DNA from: Salegentibacter salarius
GTDB lineage: Bacteria; Bacteroidota; Bacteroidia; Flavobacteriales; Flavobacteriaceae
DNA: 64,000 bases
NCBI RefSeq assembly: GCF_900168265.1
Contig: NZ_FVZF01000001.1
Span: forward strand, 186,001 to 250,000
Direction: 5' to 3'
A model generated the notes under the pieces. It ran no database searches. It had not been told where the DNA came from and worked only from the letters and a program-made list of their open reading frames with translations. How positions within the stretch are numbered: the first letter of the stretch is position 1; every line of letters starts with the position of its first letter. Both the position numbers and the translations under genes were made by a program. Shown in pieces: positions 53,031-62,087 of this stretch.

Positions 53031-54044
53031 TTATGTAATATGTTGCAGTTTTTCTGAATTCAAAATATTTATATTTTTTCCTTTTATAGAAATGATGCCT
53101 TCTTTTTTTAGGCAGGAAAGACTTCGTATAAAACTTTCGGGAGAAATCCCGGCAATACTTGCAAGATCTGTTCTGGAAATTTTTAATCCCTGGAAATCTG
53201 GATTCTGTAAATCATCTGCGAATTGAAGAATGGTATTGGAGGTTTTTTTTAGAACCGAGGCATAAGCCATCTCTAAAAGTTGTGATTTGAGCCTTAAAAC
53301 AGTATCGGTTAAATGTTGGGCAAGGTCCAGGCTCAAGCCAGGGTTTTTCTGAAGTATTTCTTTAAAATCTTTATACAAGATACGATGCACCCTGGATGAC
53401 TCTATAGTGGTAGCAGTTTCAGGACAAATGGGGTTTTTATGAAAACCATATAAGCCCAGCAATTCGTTATTACGATAAATTCCGGTGATCAATTCTTTTC
53501 CAAGCTGGTCCATTCTGGAAGTTTTCACCAGGCCGTTACTTATAAGATAGATAAAGCTGGAATGCCTGTTTTCCCTGAATATAATTTTATTTTTATCCCA
53601 AGTTACCTGTTCTCCTTTTTCTTCTATATAATTTTTTAAAGTCTCTATATCCGGTATTAGAGCGCTATCAACCTTTTCGCCTTCAAAAGTTTTTTCATTT
53701 TTAAGGCATAGCAAAGCATCAATTTTAAGCAAGAGTTCAGCCTTAGAATGAGATTCTGGTAAATAATGGTGTTTACCGTGAAAAGGTTGCCAGGTCTCAA
53801 TACTGTCTTCGGAAATAATTGAAAGTAAATGGGTATTATAAAGCTCTGGGTTATTATTAAAAATTTCAGAGGAAATTTTAGTTTTATGGCTCCAAATAAT
53901 CAGTTCAGGTTTTTTTTTATTTAAAAAGCTTCTTAAGTTATGTAAAGAATTGATATAAGCATAGTTATAATCTTTTAAACCTGAAGATTTATCAAGTTTA
54001 AAAGAGCTAAAATCTTTTTCTGAAAAAAATACCACATACTTCAT
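53031..54044 (-). CDS. Crp/Fnr-family regulator with an N-terminal receiver-like domain
   Basis: A 337-residue regulator. Residues 1 to about 115 look like a receiver-type alpha/beta fold (KYVVFFSEKDFSSF, PELIIWSHKTKISSEIF) without a clear phospho-acceptor pocket. A cyclic-nucleotide-binding-type domain follows (IIFRENRHSSFIYLISNGLV near residue 149, ELLGLYGFHKNP), then a long dimer helix and a winged helix (KISRTDLASIAGISPESFIR near residue 290, LKKEGIISIKGKNI). The recognition helix SPESFIRSLS is of the Crp/Fnr kind. There is no N-terminal cysteine cluster for an iron-sulphur centre, so it is not a classical oxygen-sensing Fnr. It lies in the middle of genes carrying TGA-N6-TCA operators and is the obvious candidate to bind them. 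Confidence 0.88.
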   Translation of the reverse strand: MKYVVFFSEKDFSSFKLDKSSGLKDYNYAYINSLHNLRSFLNKKKPELIIWSHKTKISSEIFNNNPELYNTHLLSIISEDSIETWQPFHGKHHYLPESHSKAELLLKIDALLCLKNEKTFEGEKVDSALIPDIETLKNYIEEKGEQVTWDKNKIIFRENRHSSFIYLISNGLVKTSRMDQLGKELITGIYRNNELLGLYGFHKNPICPETATTIESSRVHRILYKDFKEILQKNPGLSLDLAQHLTDTVLRLKSQLLEMAYASVLKKTSNTILQFADDLQNPDFQGLKISRTDLASIAGISPESFIRSLSCLKKEGIISIKGKNINILNSEKLQHIT

Positions 54045-54254
54045 CCCGGCCGAGCTTTAAATTAATAATTAAAAAAGATCTGGGAACTGCTATACATTCC
54101 CTTGGGGGGAGTAGGGAGGAATGCTTTATACAATACTTAAATATACAAAGTAATTTCTAAAAATTCACAAAAACAAAAAATTGGTTAATCAACAGATAAT
54201 CAACATTTTAACATGCATCTTGATTTTAATTTATTTGGAATTATACTTGAAAAA

Positions 54255-54298
54255 TGATTTTTATCATTTTTAACTAATTTCTGCGGATGTATCTTTAA
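54255..54298 (+). promoter_or_regulatory. Crp/Fnr-type operator and promoter of the TerB-like gene
   Basis: ATGATTTTTATCAT (54255-54268), a palindrome with the TGA-N6-TCA core, 22 bases, then TATCTTTA (54291-54298), 19 bases before the ATG at 54318. It lies in the 273-base gap shared with the divergent regulator gene. Confidence 0.6.
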
Positions 54299-54317
54299 GT
54301 GGAAAATAGAATTAGAT

Positions 54318-54728
54318 ATGAAACTTTCTAAAAAACAGTTGCTTACCGAAGAATTTTATAGCAGTATCGGGAAGCTTTTTTACGCCATTTCAGCATCAGA
54401 TAAAGTAGTAAGAAATGAAGAAATAAGAACCTTAAAGGAACTCGTTAAAGAAAAATGGGTGCCTGTAAATAATACAACCGATGAGTACGGAACTGATGAA
54501 GCCTATAAAATTGAAATAGCTTTCGATTGGTTACAAGAAAATGATCCGGAAGCAGCCTGGGCTTTTAATGAATTTCAGGAGTATAAAAAAGAACATGAAA
54601 AAGTATTCACTCCAGATATAAACCAGTTAATATGGGAGACTGCTGATGCCATTGCAGCATCTTTTTCGGGAAAGAATAAATCTGAACTTATTATGCTTTC
54701 AAAATTGAAAATATTGCTCACCAATTAA
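54318..54728 (+). CDS. TerB-like helical protein
   Basis: A 136-residue, mostly helical cytoplasmic protein. The segment SIGKLFYAISASDKVVRNEEIRTL has the arrangement of a TerB/DjlA-type domain (small residue, acidic metal-like loop, then E-x-x-x-L), so I place it there with moderate trust. The function of TerB-like domains is not well defined. It is divergent from the Crp/Fnr-family gene, carries the shared operator, and is probably cotranscribed with the zinc-ribbon gene 10 bases downstream. Confidence 0.65.
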   Translation: MKLSKKQLLTEEFYSSIGKLFYAISASDKVVRNEEIRTLKELVKEKWVPVNNTTDEYGTDEAYKIEIAFDWLQENDPEAAWAFNEFQEYKKEHEKVFTPDINQLIWETADAIAASFSGKNKSELIMLSKLKILLTN

Positions 54729-54738
54729 AAATTAAATT

Positions 54739-55002
54739 ATGGAAACGCTAATTTGCCAAAGTTGTGGATGGCCGTTTACTCCGGCTACCGCCGGGAGAAA
54801 TCGTGATAAAACGATGAATAATGATTATTGCCGGGATTGCTTTCAGGATGGGGCGTTTACGGAGAAATCTCTTAATTTACATCAATTAGAAGTGAAGCTT
54901 CTGGAAATGGCAGAAGTACATGATGATATTAGCCTGGAGGAAGCACAGGAACTTATCAAAAAGCTTCCCGAACTAAAAAGATGGCGTATGGACCATATTT
55001 AG
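54739..55002 (+). CDS. Small zinc-ribbon protein
   Basis: An 87-residue protein of the putative zinc-ribbon family (zf-ribbon type). Two CxxC knuckles are visible: ICQSCGWPFTPATAGRN at residues 5-21 and YCRDCFQDGAFTE at residues 31-43. A helical C-terminus of about 45 residues follows (LEVKLLEMAEVHDDISLEEA). Such proteins probably bind nucleic acid or protein partners; no catalytic residues are seen. It follows the TerB-like gene by 10 bases, so it should share the stress promoter. Confidence 0.78.
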   Translation: METLICQSCGWPFTPATAGRNRDKTMNNDYCRDCFQDGAFTEKSLNLHQLEVKLLEMAEVHDDISLEEAQELIKKLPELKRWRMDHI

Positions 55003-55080
55003 GTTGATGGTAACTGATACTTTTTGAGCTCTTTAAAAATCTCTATTTTAAATGTTTTATTTCTGAACCTATTAAAGAAG

Positions 55081-55581
55081 TTATTGTGTTTTAAAGCCAA
55101 GCTTACTTTTTATAATAGGAATTTCCCATTTAATTATTTCCTTAAGAAATTCATCAATCTTTTCTACGATTAATTTTTCGGTAATATGGTCTGGAGTAAA
55201 AACTCCTAATTCTACAATTTCATTTTCAGGAACTATCCAATTTTCCAGGATAGGGAAGGTGACAAATATCTCTATATCTCCATTGTGCAATTGCGAAAAG
55301 ACCAGCGCTCCACCTTGCAAAAACTGATAGGTGGGAATTTTATTAGTGAATTCTATAAGATCTTCGGGAAACGAATCAAAGGTGATATTCACAGCTTCGT
55401 TGGTGTGGATCCATTTGAATTCCTGCACTTTCCATCCCACAGGATAAGTCGTTTCAGCCTTTTTTAGAGTATTAACAATAAGGTCTTTAGTGCTATTTTC
55501 CCAGGTAATACGTTTTTTAACTACCGTTTTGATAGAACTTCTATACTCAGTAATGCGCTCTTCAAGATGTTCTATTTTCAT
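55081..55581 (-). CDS. Protein of unknown function, last gene of the Mla operon
   Basis: A 166-residue soluble protein with no signal peptide or membrane segment. It mixes helices at both ends (KIEHLEERITEYRSSIKTVV, EKIDEFLKEIIKWEIPII) with a central beta portion (GGALVFSQLHNGDIEIFVTF). I recognise no family. It starts 17 bases after the MlaD-like gene on the same strand and is probably cotranscribed with it. Confidence 0.6.
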   Translation of the reverse strand: MKIEHLEERITEYRSSIKTVVKKRITWENSTKDLIVNTLKKAETTYPVGWKVQEFKWIHTNEAVNITFDSFPEDLIEFTNKIPTYQFLQGGALVFSQLHNGDIEIFVTFPILENWIVPENEIVELGVFTPDHITEKLIVEKIDEFLKEIIKWEIPIIKSKLGFKTQ

Positions 55582-55598
55582 ATTACGCGTCTTATATA

Positions 55599-56585
55599 TT
55601 ATTGTTTTCTCTCTTCTCTTGCTTTTTGTCGCTCTAGTTTTCTAAAATAGCCTCGGAATAATATATTGTGTTTTAAAGCCTCCATATTCTGATTGAACCG
55701 AAAGGTAGCTTCCTCAATATTTTGCATACTTTCATCAAGATGATTTACAAATGTGGTGTCTTTAACTACATAATTTAATGCACCTTTTTCTGAATTAAGA
55801 CTATTAGAAAACTCTCCAAAATCTGCGCTTATATCTTTTATTTGTGAGGATGTAGTTTTTAGATCTTCAATAATGTTGCTAAAGCTTTTTTGGGCAGTAG
55901 AGTCGCTAAGAAGCAATCCGGCTACGCTATTTTCATAATCTACAGCATTTAAAATACCGTTTAGCTTATTTATTCCTGCCCGGGCAGAATTAGTAGTTTC
56001 ATTTAAATTTGCAGCGCTTTCCTGAATGTTTTTTGCCAGGGTTTCATTCTTTAATAAATCTCCTAAAACACCTTCTCCGGCATTAATGCTATTGGTGATC
56101 TTTAGAAGATCGGCTGTTAAAAGAGCGGCGTTTTCATTGGTTTGGTTTAAAGTGTTAAGCATGTCGGCAGTTGCAACCTGGCTAAGCGACTCCAAGGTGT
56201 CTCCTTCTTTTATTGGGCGCGAGGATACTTCACTATTGGGAAGAATATTTAAAACCATACTTCCTACCAAACCATCAGAATTTATAGTTGCTAAAGAACT
56301 GTGTTTAATTAGTTTTCCAGATTCACGGTCAATAAGCATATCTACGCAAATTGCAGTGTCGTTTAAAAATTTGATGTCTTTTACAGTTCCTACATTAACA
56401 CCAGAATAGCGCACATTGTTACCCAGTTGTAGGCCATTCACATTTTTAAAGACAGAACTTAGCATTATGGAGTCTCCAAACAGGTTTTGTTTATTACCAA
56501 TAAAAAAAACTCCCAGGGTAAAGATGATAAGTCCAGCTACTATAAGAAGACCTAATTTTAGATTTTGTCCGGAATTTGATTTCAT
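55599..56585 (-). CDS. mlaD: MlaD-like MCE-domain lipid-binding protein
   Basis: A 328-residue protein with one N-terminal membrane anchor (LKLGLLIVAGLIIFTLGVFF) and an MCE domain (NGLQLGNNVRYSGVNVGTVK near residues 49-68, GLVGSMVLNILP near 105). The C-terminal half is a long amphipathic, coiled region with Asn, Leu and Ser repeats. MCE proteins form hexameric rings that carry lipids between membranes; the ATPase and permease are encoded immediately upstream. Single-MCE form like MlaD, but with a longer tail than the enterobacterial protein. Confidence 0.93.
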   Translation of the reverse strand: MKSNSGQNLKLGLLIVAGLIIFTLGVFFIGNKQNLFGDSIMLSSVFKNVNGLQLGNNVRYSGVNVGTVKDIKFLNDTAICVDMLIDRESGKLIKHSSLATINSDGLVGSMVLNILPNSEVSSRPIKEGDTLESLSQVATADMLNTLNQTNENAALLTADLLKITNSINAGEGVLGDLLKNETLAKNIQESAANLNETTNSARAGINKLNGILNAVDYENSVAGLLLSDSTAQKSFSNIIEDLKTTSSQIKDISADFGEFSNSLNSEKGALNYVVKDTTFVNHLDESMQNIEEATFRFNQNMEALKHNILFRGYFRKLERQKAREERKQ

Positions 56586-56591
56586 AATATA

Positions 56592-57323
56592 TTATTTAAA
56601 AAAGGCTTTAATTTTAGGGTCATCAGATTTGGCGAGGTCATTAAAACTTCCCTCAGCATAATCCTTTCCGTCTAATAGCAAGATCATTCTATTTGAAATT
56701 ACCCGGGCACAGTCAACATCGTGGGTAATAATTAGCGATGAGGTGGCATACTTTTTCTGAATATTCATCATTAATAAAATGATCTCCTTAGCGGTTATTG
56801 GGTCTAATCCTGTTGTAGGTTCGTCATAAATAATAATCTTTGGTTTTAAAATAAGTGCTCTTGACAAAGCAATTCGACGTTGCATTCCTCCAGAAAGCTC
56901 AGCGGGCATAAGATCTATAGTGTCTGGCAATCCTACATTATCTAAAGCCTCTTTTACAAGTGCTTCAGTTTTTTTTTCAGAATTATGACTGTGCCTTCTT
57001 AACGGAAATTCTAAATTTTCCCGCACCGTCATAGAATCGTACAAAGCGCTGCCCTGAAACAAAAAACCTATATCGGTTCGCAATTCATCCAGTTCGTTTT
57101 GTTTTAATTTTGAGATGTCTTTTCCTAAAACTTTAATACTGCCTTTATCAACCTCCATAAGGCCTACCAGGCATTTGATCATCACCGATTTCCCTGAGCC
57201 AGATTTCCCCATTAAAACCAGGTTTTCACCTTCGAAAAGGTTCAGATTAAAATCCTTAAGAACATCAACCGTCCCAAAGCTTTTATATAAATGACTTATC
57301 TCTATTACCGCTTTATTTTCCAT
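56592..57323 (-). CDS. mlaF: MlaF-like ABC transporter ATPase
   Basis: A 243-residue ABC ATPase. Walker A is LMGKSGSGKSVMIKCLVG near residue 37, the signature is ELSGGMQRRIALSRAL near residue 141, Walker B IIIYDEPTTGLDP near residue 162, and the switch histidine is in SLIITHDVDC. The overall make-up (SHLYKSFGTVDVLKDFNL) is that of MlaF. It powers lipid movement with the permease encoded 2 bases upstream. Confidence 0.95.
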   Translation of the reverse strand: MENKAVIEISHLYKSFGTVDVLKDFNLNLFEGENLVLMGKSGSGKSVMIKCLVGLMEVDKGSIKVLGKDISKLKQNELDELRTDIGFLFQGSALYDSMTVRENLEFPLRRHSHNSEKKTEALVKEALDNVGLPDTIDLMPAELSGGMQRRIALSRALILKPKIIIYDEPTTGLDPITAKEIILLMMNIQKKYATSSLIITHDVDCARVISNRMILLLDGKDYAEGSFNDLAKSDDPKIKAFFK

Positions 57324-57325
57324 TT

Positions 57326-58105
57326 TCAGTTATAAAAAATATCGGTTATAAAAACAGCTATAAAATCTAATACAAACAGCAACATAGAGGTAAAAACCAC
57401 TGCAGAGTTAGAGGCTTTTCCTACACCGGCGGTTCCTTTTTTACTGTTATAGCCTTTAAAACATCCCACAAGCCCAATAGCAAAACCAAAGAAAAAGGTC
57501 TTTATGGTTGCAGGTAATAAATCTGTAAACTCAAGGGCTTCAAAAACCTGGTTAAAATAAAGTAAAAAAGAGACATCGCCCTTTGTATTTTCTATAATCG
57601 CCGATCCTATTAATGCCACAAAATCACCTATAATTACTAAAATGGGAAGCATACAGGTTGCCGCAAGAATCCTGGTAACCACCAGGAATTTAAACGGATT
57701 CGTACCCGAAACTTCCATAGCATCTATTTGTTCGGTAACCTTCATAGAGCCTAACTCGGCTCCTATGCTGGAACCAATTCTTCCGGCACAAATAAGTGCG
57801 ATTATTACCGGCCCAATTTCACGAACTATAGAAATACTTATCATAGAGGGCATCCACGAAACTGCGCCGAATTCCATTAAAGTTGGCCTGGATTGAAGGG
57901 TGAAAACCAAACCTAAAATAAAACCGGTTACGCTTACTAATAGCAGGGATTTATTTCCCATTTGGTAACATTGTTTCAGAAATTCTCTGAATTCAAAGGG
58001 TCGGCTAAATAGTTCCCGAAAATATCTTCCGGTAAAATTTCCCATTTCTCCTATCTCTACAAAGAAGGAATTAAAACCCGATTGATATGAGGAGAAAAAC
58101 TTCAT
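57326..58105 (-). CDS. mlaE: MlaE-like ABC permease
   Basis: A 259-residue permease of the MlaE family. About five or six membrane segments include LLLVSVTGFILGLVFTLQSR, and the conserved family block RIGSSIGAELGSMKVTEQID near residue 108 followed by MEVSGTNPFKFLVVTRI is present, as is GLVGCFKGYNSKKGTAGVG near the C-terminus. It is first in the operon MlaE-MlaF-MlaD-unknown. The order differs from the enterobacterial F-E-D-C-B, and no MlaC or MlaB is seen. Confidence 0.95.
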   Translation of the reverse strand: MKFFSSYQSGFNSFFVEIGEMGNFTGRYFRELFSRPFEFREFLKQCYQMGNKSLLLVSVTGFILGLVFTLQSRPTLMEFGAVSWMPSMISISIVREIGPVIIALICAGRIGSSIGAELGSMKVTEQIDAMEVSGTNPFKFLVVTRILAATCMLPILVIIGDFVALIGSAIIENTKGDVSFLLYFNQVFEALEFTDLLPATIKTFFFGFAIGLVGCFKGYNSKKGTAGVGKASNSAVVFTSMLLFVLDFIAVFITDIFYN

Positions 58106-58382
58106 ATAGCTATATTACCAGTAAATTTAAGCCGAGCTTGCCGTAGCAGAAATGATATTTATCAGTTTATGAGAAGAGATTAAGGAGTCGTTGTTTTAAA
58201 AGGAGTTTTTCTTCTAAAAGTTTTCTAAACTTTAGTTTTTAACACTCTTTTTTTAGAAAAATTGTTAATTTTAATGGCTAAAAATTAAATTTTAGGAATT
58301 GTATAAGCTGTTTTTTCTGGCTTTTATTGATATTTTGTTATTATAAATGGCAAATGAGTTCATAAATCTGGCATTTAACTTA

Positions 58383-58390
58383 TATTTTTG
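58383..58390 (+). promoter_or_regulatory. -7 promoter element (TAnnTTTG)
   Basis: TATTTTTG matches TAnnTTTG, 49 bases before the ATG of the large CheB-CheR fusion. The 334-base gap 58106-58439 is otherwise AT-rich with no ORF or hairpin that I trust. Confidence 0.5.
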
Positions 58391-58439
58391 ATCTTTCCAT
58401 TTTTTTAATTTTATATAAGTCTGACTTAATCATTTCTAA

Positions 58440-61400
58440 ATGACAAAAGTAAATAACTACCCATCTAAATCGGAGTTGGAAAATAAGCTTAAAACTGATG
58501 AACCCCGCATTATTGCTGTAGGAGCAAGTGCCGGTGGTTTGGAAGCCTTGAAGGCTTTTTTTGAAGGCATACCCGAAACCGATAAAAATGCTTACGTAGT
58601 TATTCAACATCTCTCTCCAGACTATAAGAGTATGATGGGGGAGCTTCTTAAGAAGAATACGAATTTACCTATTCGAGAGGTTAAAGATGGAAAAAAAATA
58701 AAGCAAGGTCATATTTATTTAATTCCACCGGCCAATAACCTAACTTATGAGGATAGTAGGCTTCATCTTGTAGAAAAGCCAAAAGACCAAAGCTTAAACC
58801 TGCCAATAGATATGTTTTTCGAATCGCTTTCTAAGCAGAAAAAGGAGAAAGCTATTGCAGTAATCTTAAGCGGAACCGGGAGCGATGGTACAAGAGGGGT
58901 AAGAGCAATAAAGGAACGGGACGGAATGGTTATGGTGCAGGATCCCGAAGAAGCTAAATTTGATGGAATGCCGCAGAGTGCAATAAATACCGGTTTGGTA
59001 GATTATGTGTTGCCGGTTTCTAAAATGGCCAAAGAGCTTAAAAACTTTATAGATGCTCCTTCTGTTTTTCATTTTAAAGACGGAGATTTAAATTATAACG
59101 AAAGCGAATTAATGAAAATTCTTCGCTTTGTAGATGAAAAAACAGGTCTGGATTTCAGGGAATACAAACACGCAACGCTTGCCCGTAGAATTGCCAGAAG
59201 GGTAAATGTTTGTAAGTGTAAAAGTCTTTCCGGCTATTATGAGTTTTTAATTAAAAATGAAGAAGAAATAGAAATACTTCATCGCGAATTCCTTATTGGT
59301 GTAACTAAATTCTTTAGAGATGAAAAAGTTTGGAAAAAACTAAGGGAAGAAGTAATTCCAAAACTGGTAGAAAAGAAAAAAGATGGTGAGGTAATAAAGC
59401 TATGGGATGTTGCCTGTAGTAGCGGTGAAGAAGCTTATTCTTTTGCGATGATTATCAACGAAGAAATTGAACGCCAGAAGAAAAGTGTTGACTTAAAGAT
59501 CTTTGCTACAGATATTTCGCAAAAGCATTTAGACATTGGTAGTGAAGCATTTTATCCTGAAAGTATCGTTGCCGATATCGATTCAGAATTATTACTAAAA
59601 TACTTTATTAGTAAACCCGATGGCTATAAGGTAGTTGATAAAATGCGACGAATGGTGGTTTTCTCCAGGCATAATATCATTAAAAATCCGCCTTTCAGCA
59701 ATATGGATATGGTGGCCTGTAGAAATCTTTTAATCTATTTTCAACCCGGAATTCAGAATAAAGCATTAAACTTTTTGCAATATGCCTTAAAAGTGGGCGG
59801 TATTTTGGTTTTAGGAACCAGTGAAAATGTATCCTCTCAAAAAAATAATTTTAAAGTTATAGATCGTTCAGCAAAGATTTTCCGGAATGAAAATACAGAT
59901 AAGCGGTTAATTTCAAACCTCTCGCAATCAACTACATCAAATAATTTACCCTCTAGCAGACGCGAAATTAAACGCCCATCCTATCGAAAGTCTTCAAACC
60001 CAATTAAAAATAAACTTGCAGAAGAACTTAATGAAACTATACTGGAGACCTTTGGAGGAGCCAGTGTGTTTGTAGATAAAGATTTTAATATTTTGCAAGC
60101 GGTTGGTGAATTTCGAAAGTATGCCAATTTACCGGTGAGTGGATTTTCTATAAACCTGCTTGATATGCTGGAAGCAGATCTAAGATATATTATTCAAAGC
60201 ACCTTGAAAAAGGCTAAAAAGAATAATGCAAAACTTAGGTATAAAGATGCTTCTTTTGAACATAACGATGAGCAGGGCTCGGTAGATATTATTGTAAAGC
60301 CTTATAACCAGAAGATAGAGGATAACAGCATAAGTTTTGTGATTACCTTTATAGAAAAGGAGGTTAATTTAGAGGATGTTGATACGCTTGATAAATTAAC
60401 ATTAACCAATCGTACCAAAGAATATGTTGCAGATCTGGAAGAGGAACTCAAAGAGACCAAAGAAGAGCTGCAAACTTCTATGGAAGAAATTGAAACCAGT
60501 AATGAGGAGTTGCAGGCTGCAAACGAAGAGTTACTGGCTTCTAATGAAGAATTACAAAGTACCAACGAAGAGCTACAAAGTGTAAATGAAGAAATAAATA
60601 CGGTAAATGCCGAGAATCTTCAGAAGGTAGAAGACCTGGCAGCGCTAAATGCCGATATGAACAATTTGCTGGAAAGCACTGAAATTGGTGTTATATTTCT
60701 TGATACAGATTTAAAAATCAGAAAATTTACCCCGGCAATTCAAAGACATTTTAATTTAATCGATTCAGATGAAGGTCGTCCTATAGAGCATTTTACTTCC
60801 AGTATGGGGAAAAATAACCTCATTACACGTTGTAAACGGGTACTAAGAACAGGTAAGATCCTTGAAAAGCAAGTGATGACCAGGGATAACTCTTATTATT
60901 TAAGAAGAATTTCGCCATATATAAATTCTAATGATGAGATAAGTGGAGTAGTGGTTACTTTTATAGATGTTGGTTTATTGCAACGATCTAAAGAAAAATT
61001 AATTGCCAGTGAAAAACGCTTCAAATCTTTCTACGAAGAGGATCCTGTAATTCATATTAGTGTAGACCCACAAACACAGCTTATTGTACAATGCAATGAA
61101 ATGGCAGTGACAAAGTTGGGTTATGAAACTAAAGAAGACCTAATAGATAAACCGGTCTATGATCTTTATAATGTGGAATCTCAGCTTAGAGCCTTAAAAT
61201 CTAATAAAGAATTTAAGAATACAGGTGCTATAGTGAATATGGAGCAGGATATGCTTACTGCTGCAGGAGATATACTTCCCGTAATTTTAAATGCTACGGC
61301 AGAGAAAGATTTAGATGGTAGAGTAATGACCATAAGGTACACTTGCGTAGATATTTCAGCTTTAAAAAATGCCGAAAATCAATTAAAACAGCAACACGAC

Positions 61401-62081
61401 GATCTGGAACGCGCCAATAAGGACCTGGAACAATTTGTGTCCATTTGTTCACATGATCTCCAGGAGCCGCTTTCCACCATTAAGTTTGGTAGTGATGTAT
61501 TAGGGAAAATGTATGCTACGAAACTAGATGAAAAGGGCAAAAATTATATTCAATATATAAAAGATGCATCAACCCGTCTTTCAGAGCAAATTAAAGCTTT
61601 GCTGGAACACTCCAGAATTGGGCGTCACGGTGACAAAAGCCTGGTAAACATTAAAGAAATAGTAGAAGTTGTGAAATACGATCTTGGTAAAAGAATCAAG
61701 GACACCAATGCAAAGGTAAATGCCGGTTCATTGCCAAAGATCATGGGGCACGAGGTAGAATTGCGCCTGCTTTTCCAAAATCTCATTAGTAACGCTATTA
61801 AATATACTCCAAGCGATAGAAATCCAGACGTTCGTATAGCGTCGTATAGAGAAGGCGCTCACTGGGTTTTTTCTGTAACCGATAATGGCTATGGAATTTC
61901 AGAAGAAGATAAAAAGAACATTTTTACCATCTTTAACCGTGTAAAAGAAACCGATGCAAACGAAGGAACCGGGGTTGGTTTGGCACACGTAGAAAAGATC
62001 GTTCAACTGCACGAAGGCACCATTTGGGTAGAAAGCCAGGTAGATGTGGGAAGTACTTTTTATTTTAAATTAAAAGCTTAA
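58440..62081 (+). CDS. CheB-CheR-PAS-PAS-histidine kinase fusion protein
   Basis: A 1213-residue fusion. Residues 20-200 are a CheB-type methylesterase domain ([43 protein letters not shown]) without a receiver. Residues 215-490 form a CheR-type methyltransferase ([19 protein letters not shown] for [31 protein letters not shown]). A Glu-rich coiled coil (about 665-715; repeated SNEELQ) is followed by two PAS units and a histidine kinase ([18 protein letters not shown] near residue 1003, [39 protein letters not shown]). No chemoreceptor gene is near, so it probably signals outside classical chemotaxis. The next gene, a bacteriophytochrome, is only 6 bases downstream. Confidence 0.94.
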   Translation: MTKVNNYPSKSELENKLKTDEPRIIAVGASAGGLEALKAFFEGIPETDKNAYVVIQHLSPDYKSMMGELLKKNTNLPIREVKDGKKIKQGHIYLIPPANNLTYEDSRLHLVEKPKDQSLNLPIDMFFESLSKQKKEKAIAVILSGTGSDGTRGVRAIKERDGMVMVQDPEEAKFDGMPQSAINTGLVDYVLPVSKMAKELKNFIDAPSVFHFKDGDLNYNESELMKILRFVDEKTGLDFREYKHATLARRIARRVNVCKCKSLSGYYEFLIKNEEEIEILHREFLIGVTKFFRDEKVWKKLREEVIPKLVEKKKDGEVIKLWDVACSSGEEAYSFAMIINEEIERQKKSVDLKIFATDISQKHLDIGSEAFYPESIVADIDSELLLKYFISKPDGYKVVDKMRRMVVFSRHNIIKNPPFSNMDMVACRNLLIYFQPGIQNKALNFLQYALKVGGILVLGTSENVSSQKNNFKVIDRSAKIFRNENTDKRLISNLSQSTTSNNLPSSRREIKRPSYRKSSNPIKNKLAEELNETILETFGGASVFVDKDFNILQAVGEFRKYANLPVSGFSINLLDMLEADLRYIIQSTLKKAKKNNAKLRYKDASFEHNDEQGSVDIIVKPYNQKIEDNSISFVITFIEKEVNLEDVDTLDKLTLTNRTKEYVADLEEELKETKEELQTSMEEIETSNEELQAANEELLASNEELQSTNEELQSVNEEINTVNAENLQKVEDLAALNADMNNLLESTEIGVIFLDTDLKIRKFTPAIQRHFNLIDSDEGRPIEHFTSSMGKNNLITRCKRVLRTGKILEKQVMTRDNSYYLRRISPYINSNDEISGVVVTFIDVGLLQRSKEKLIASEKRFKSFYEEDPVIHISVDPQTQLIVQCNEMAVTKLGYETKEDLIDKPVYDLYNVESQLRALKSNKEFKNTGAIVNMEQDMLTAAGDILPVILNATAEKDLDGRVMTIRYTCVDISALKNAENQLKQQHDDLERANKDLEQFVSICSHDLQEPLSTIKFGSDVLGKMYATKLDEKGKNYIQYIKDASTRLSEQIKALLEHSRIGRHGDKSLVNIKEIVEVVKYDLGKRIKDTNAKVNAGSLPKIMGHEVELRLLFQNLISNAIKYTPSDRNPDVRIASYREGAHWVFSVTDNGYGISEEDKKNIFTIFNRVKETDANEGTGVGLAHVEKIVQLHEGTIWVESQVDVGSTFYFKLKA

Positions 62082-62087
62082 ACCTAT

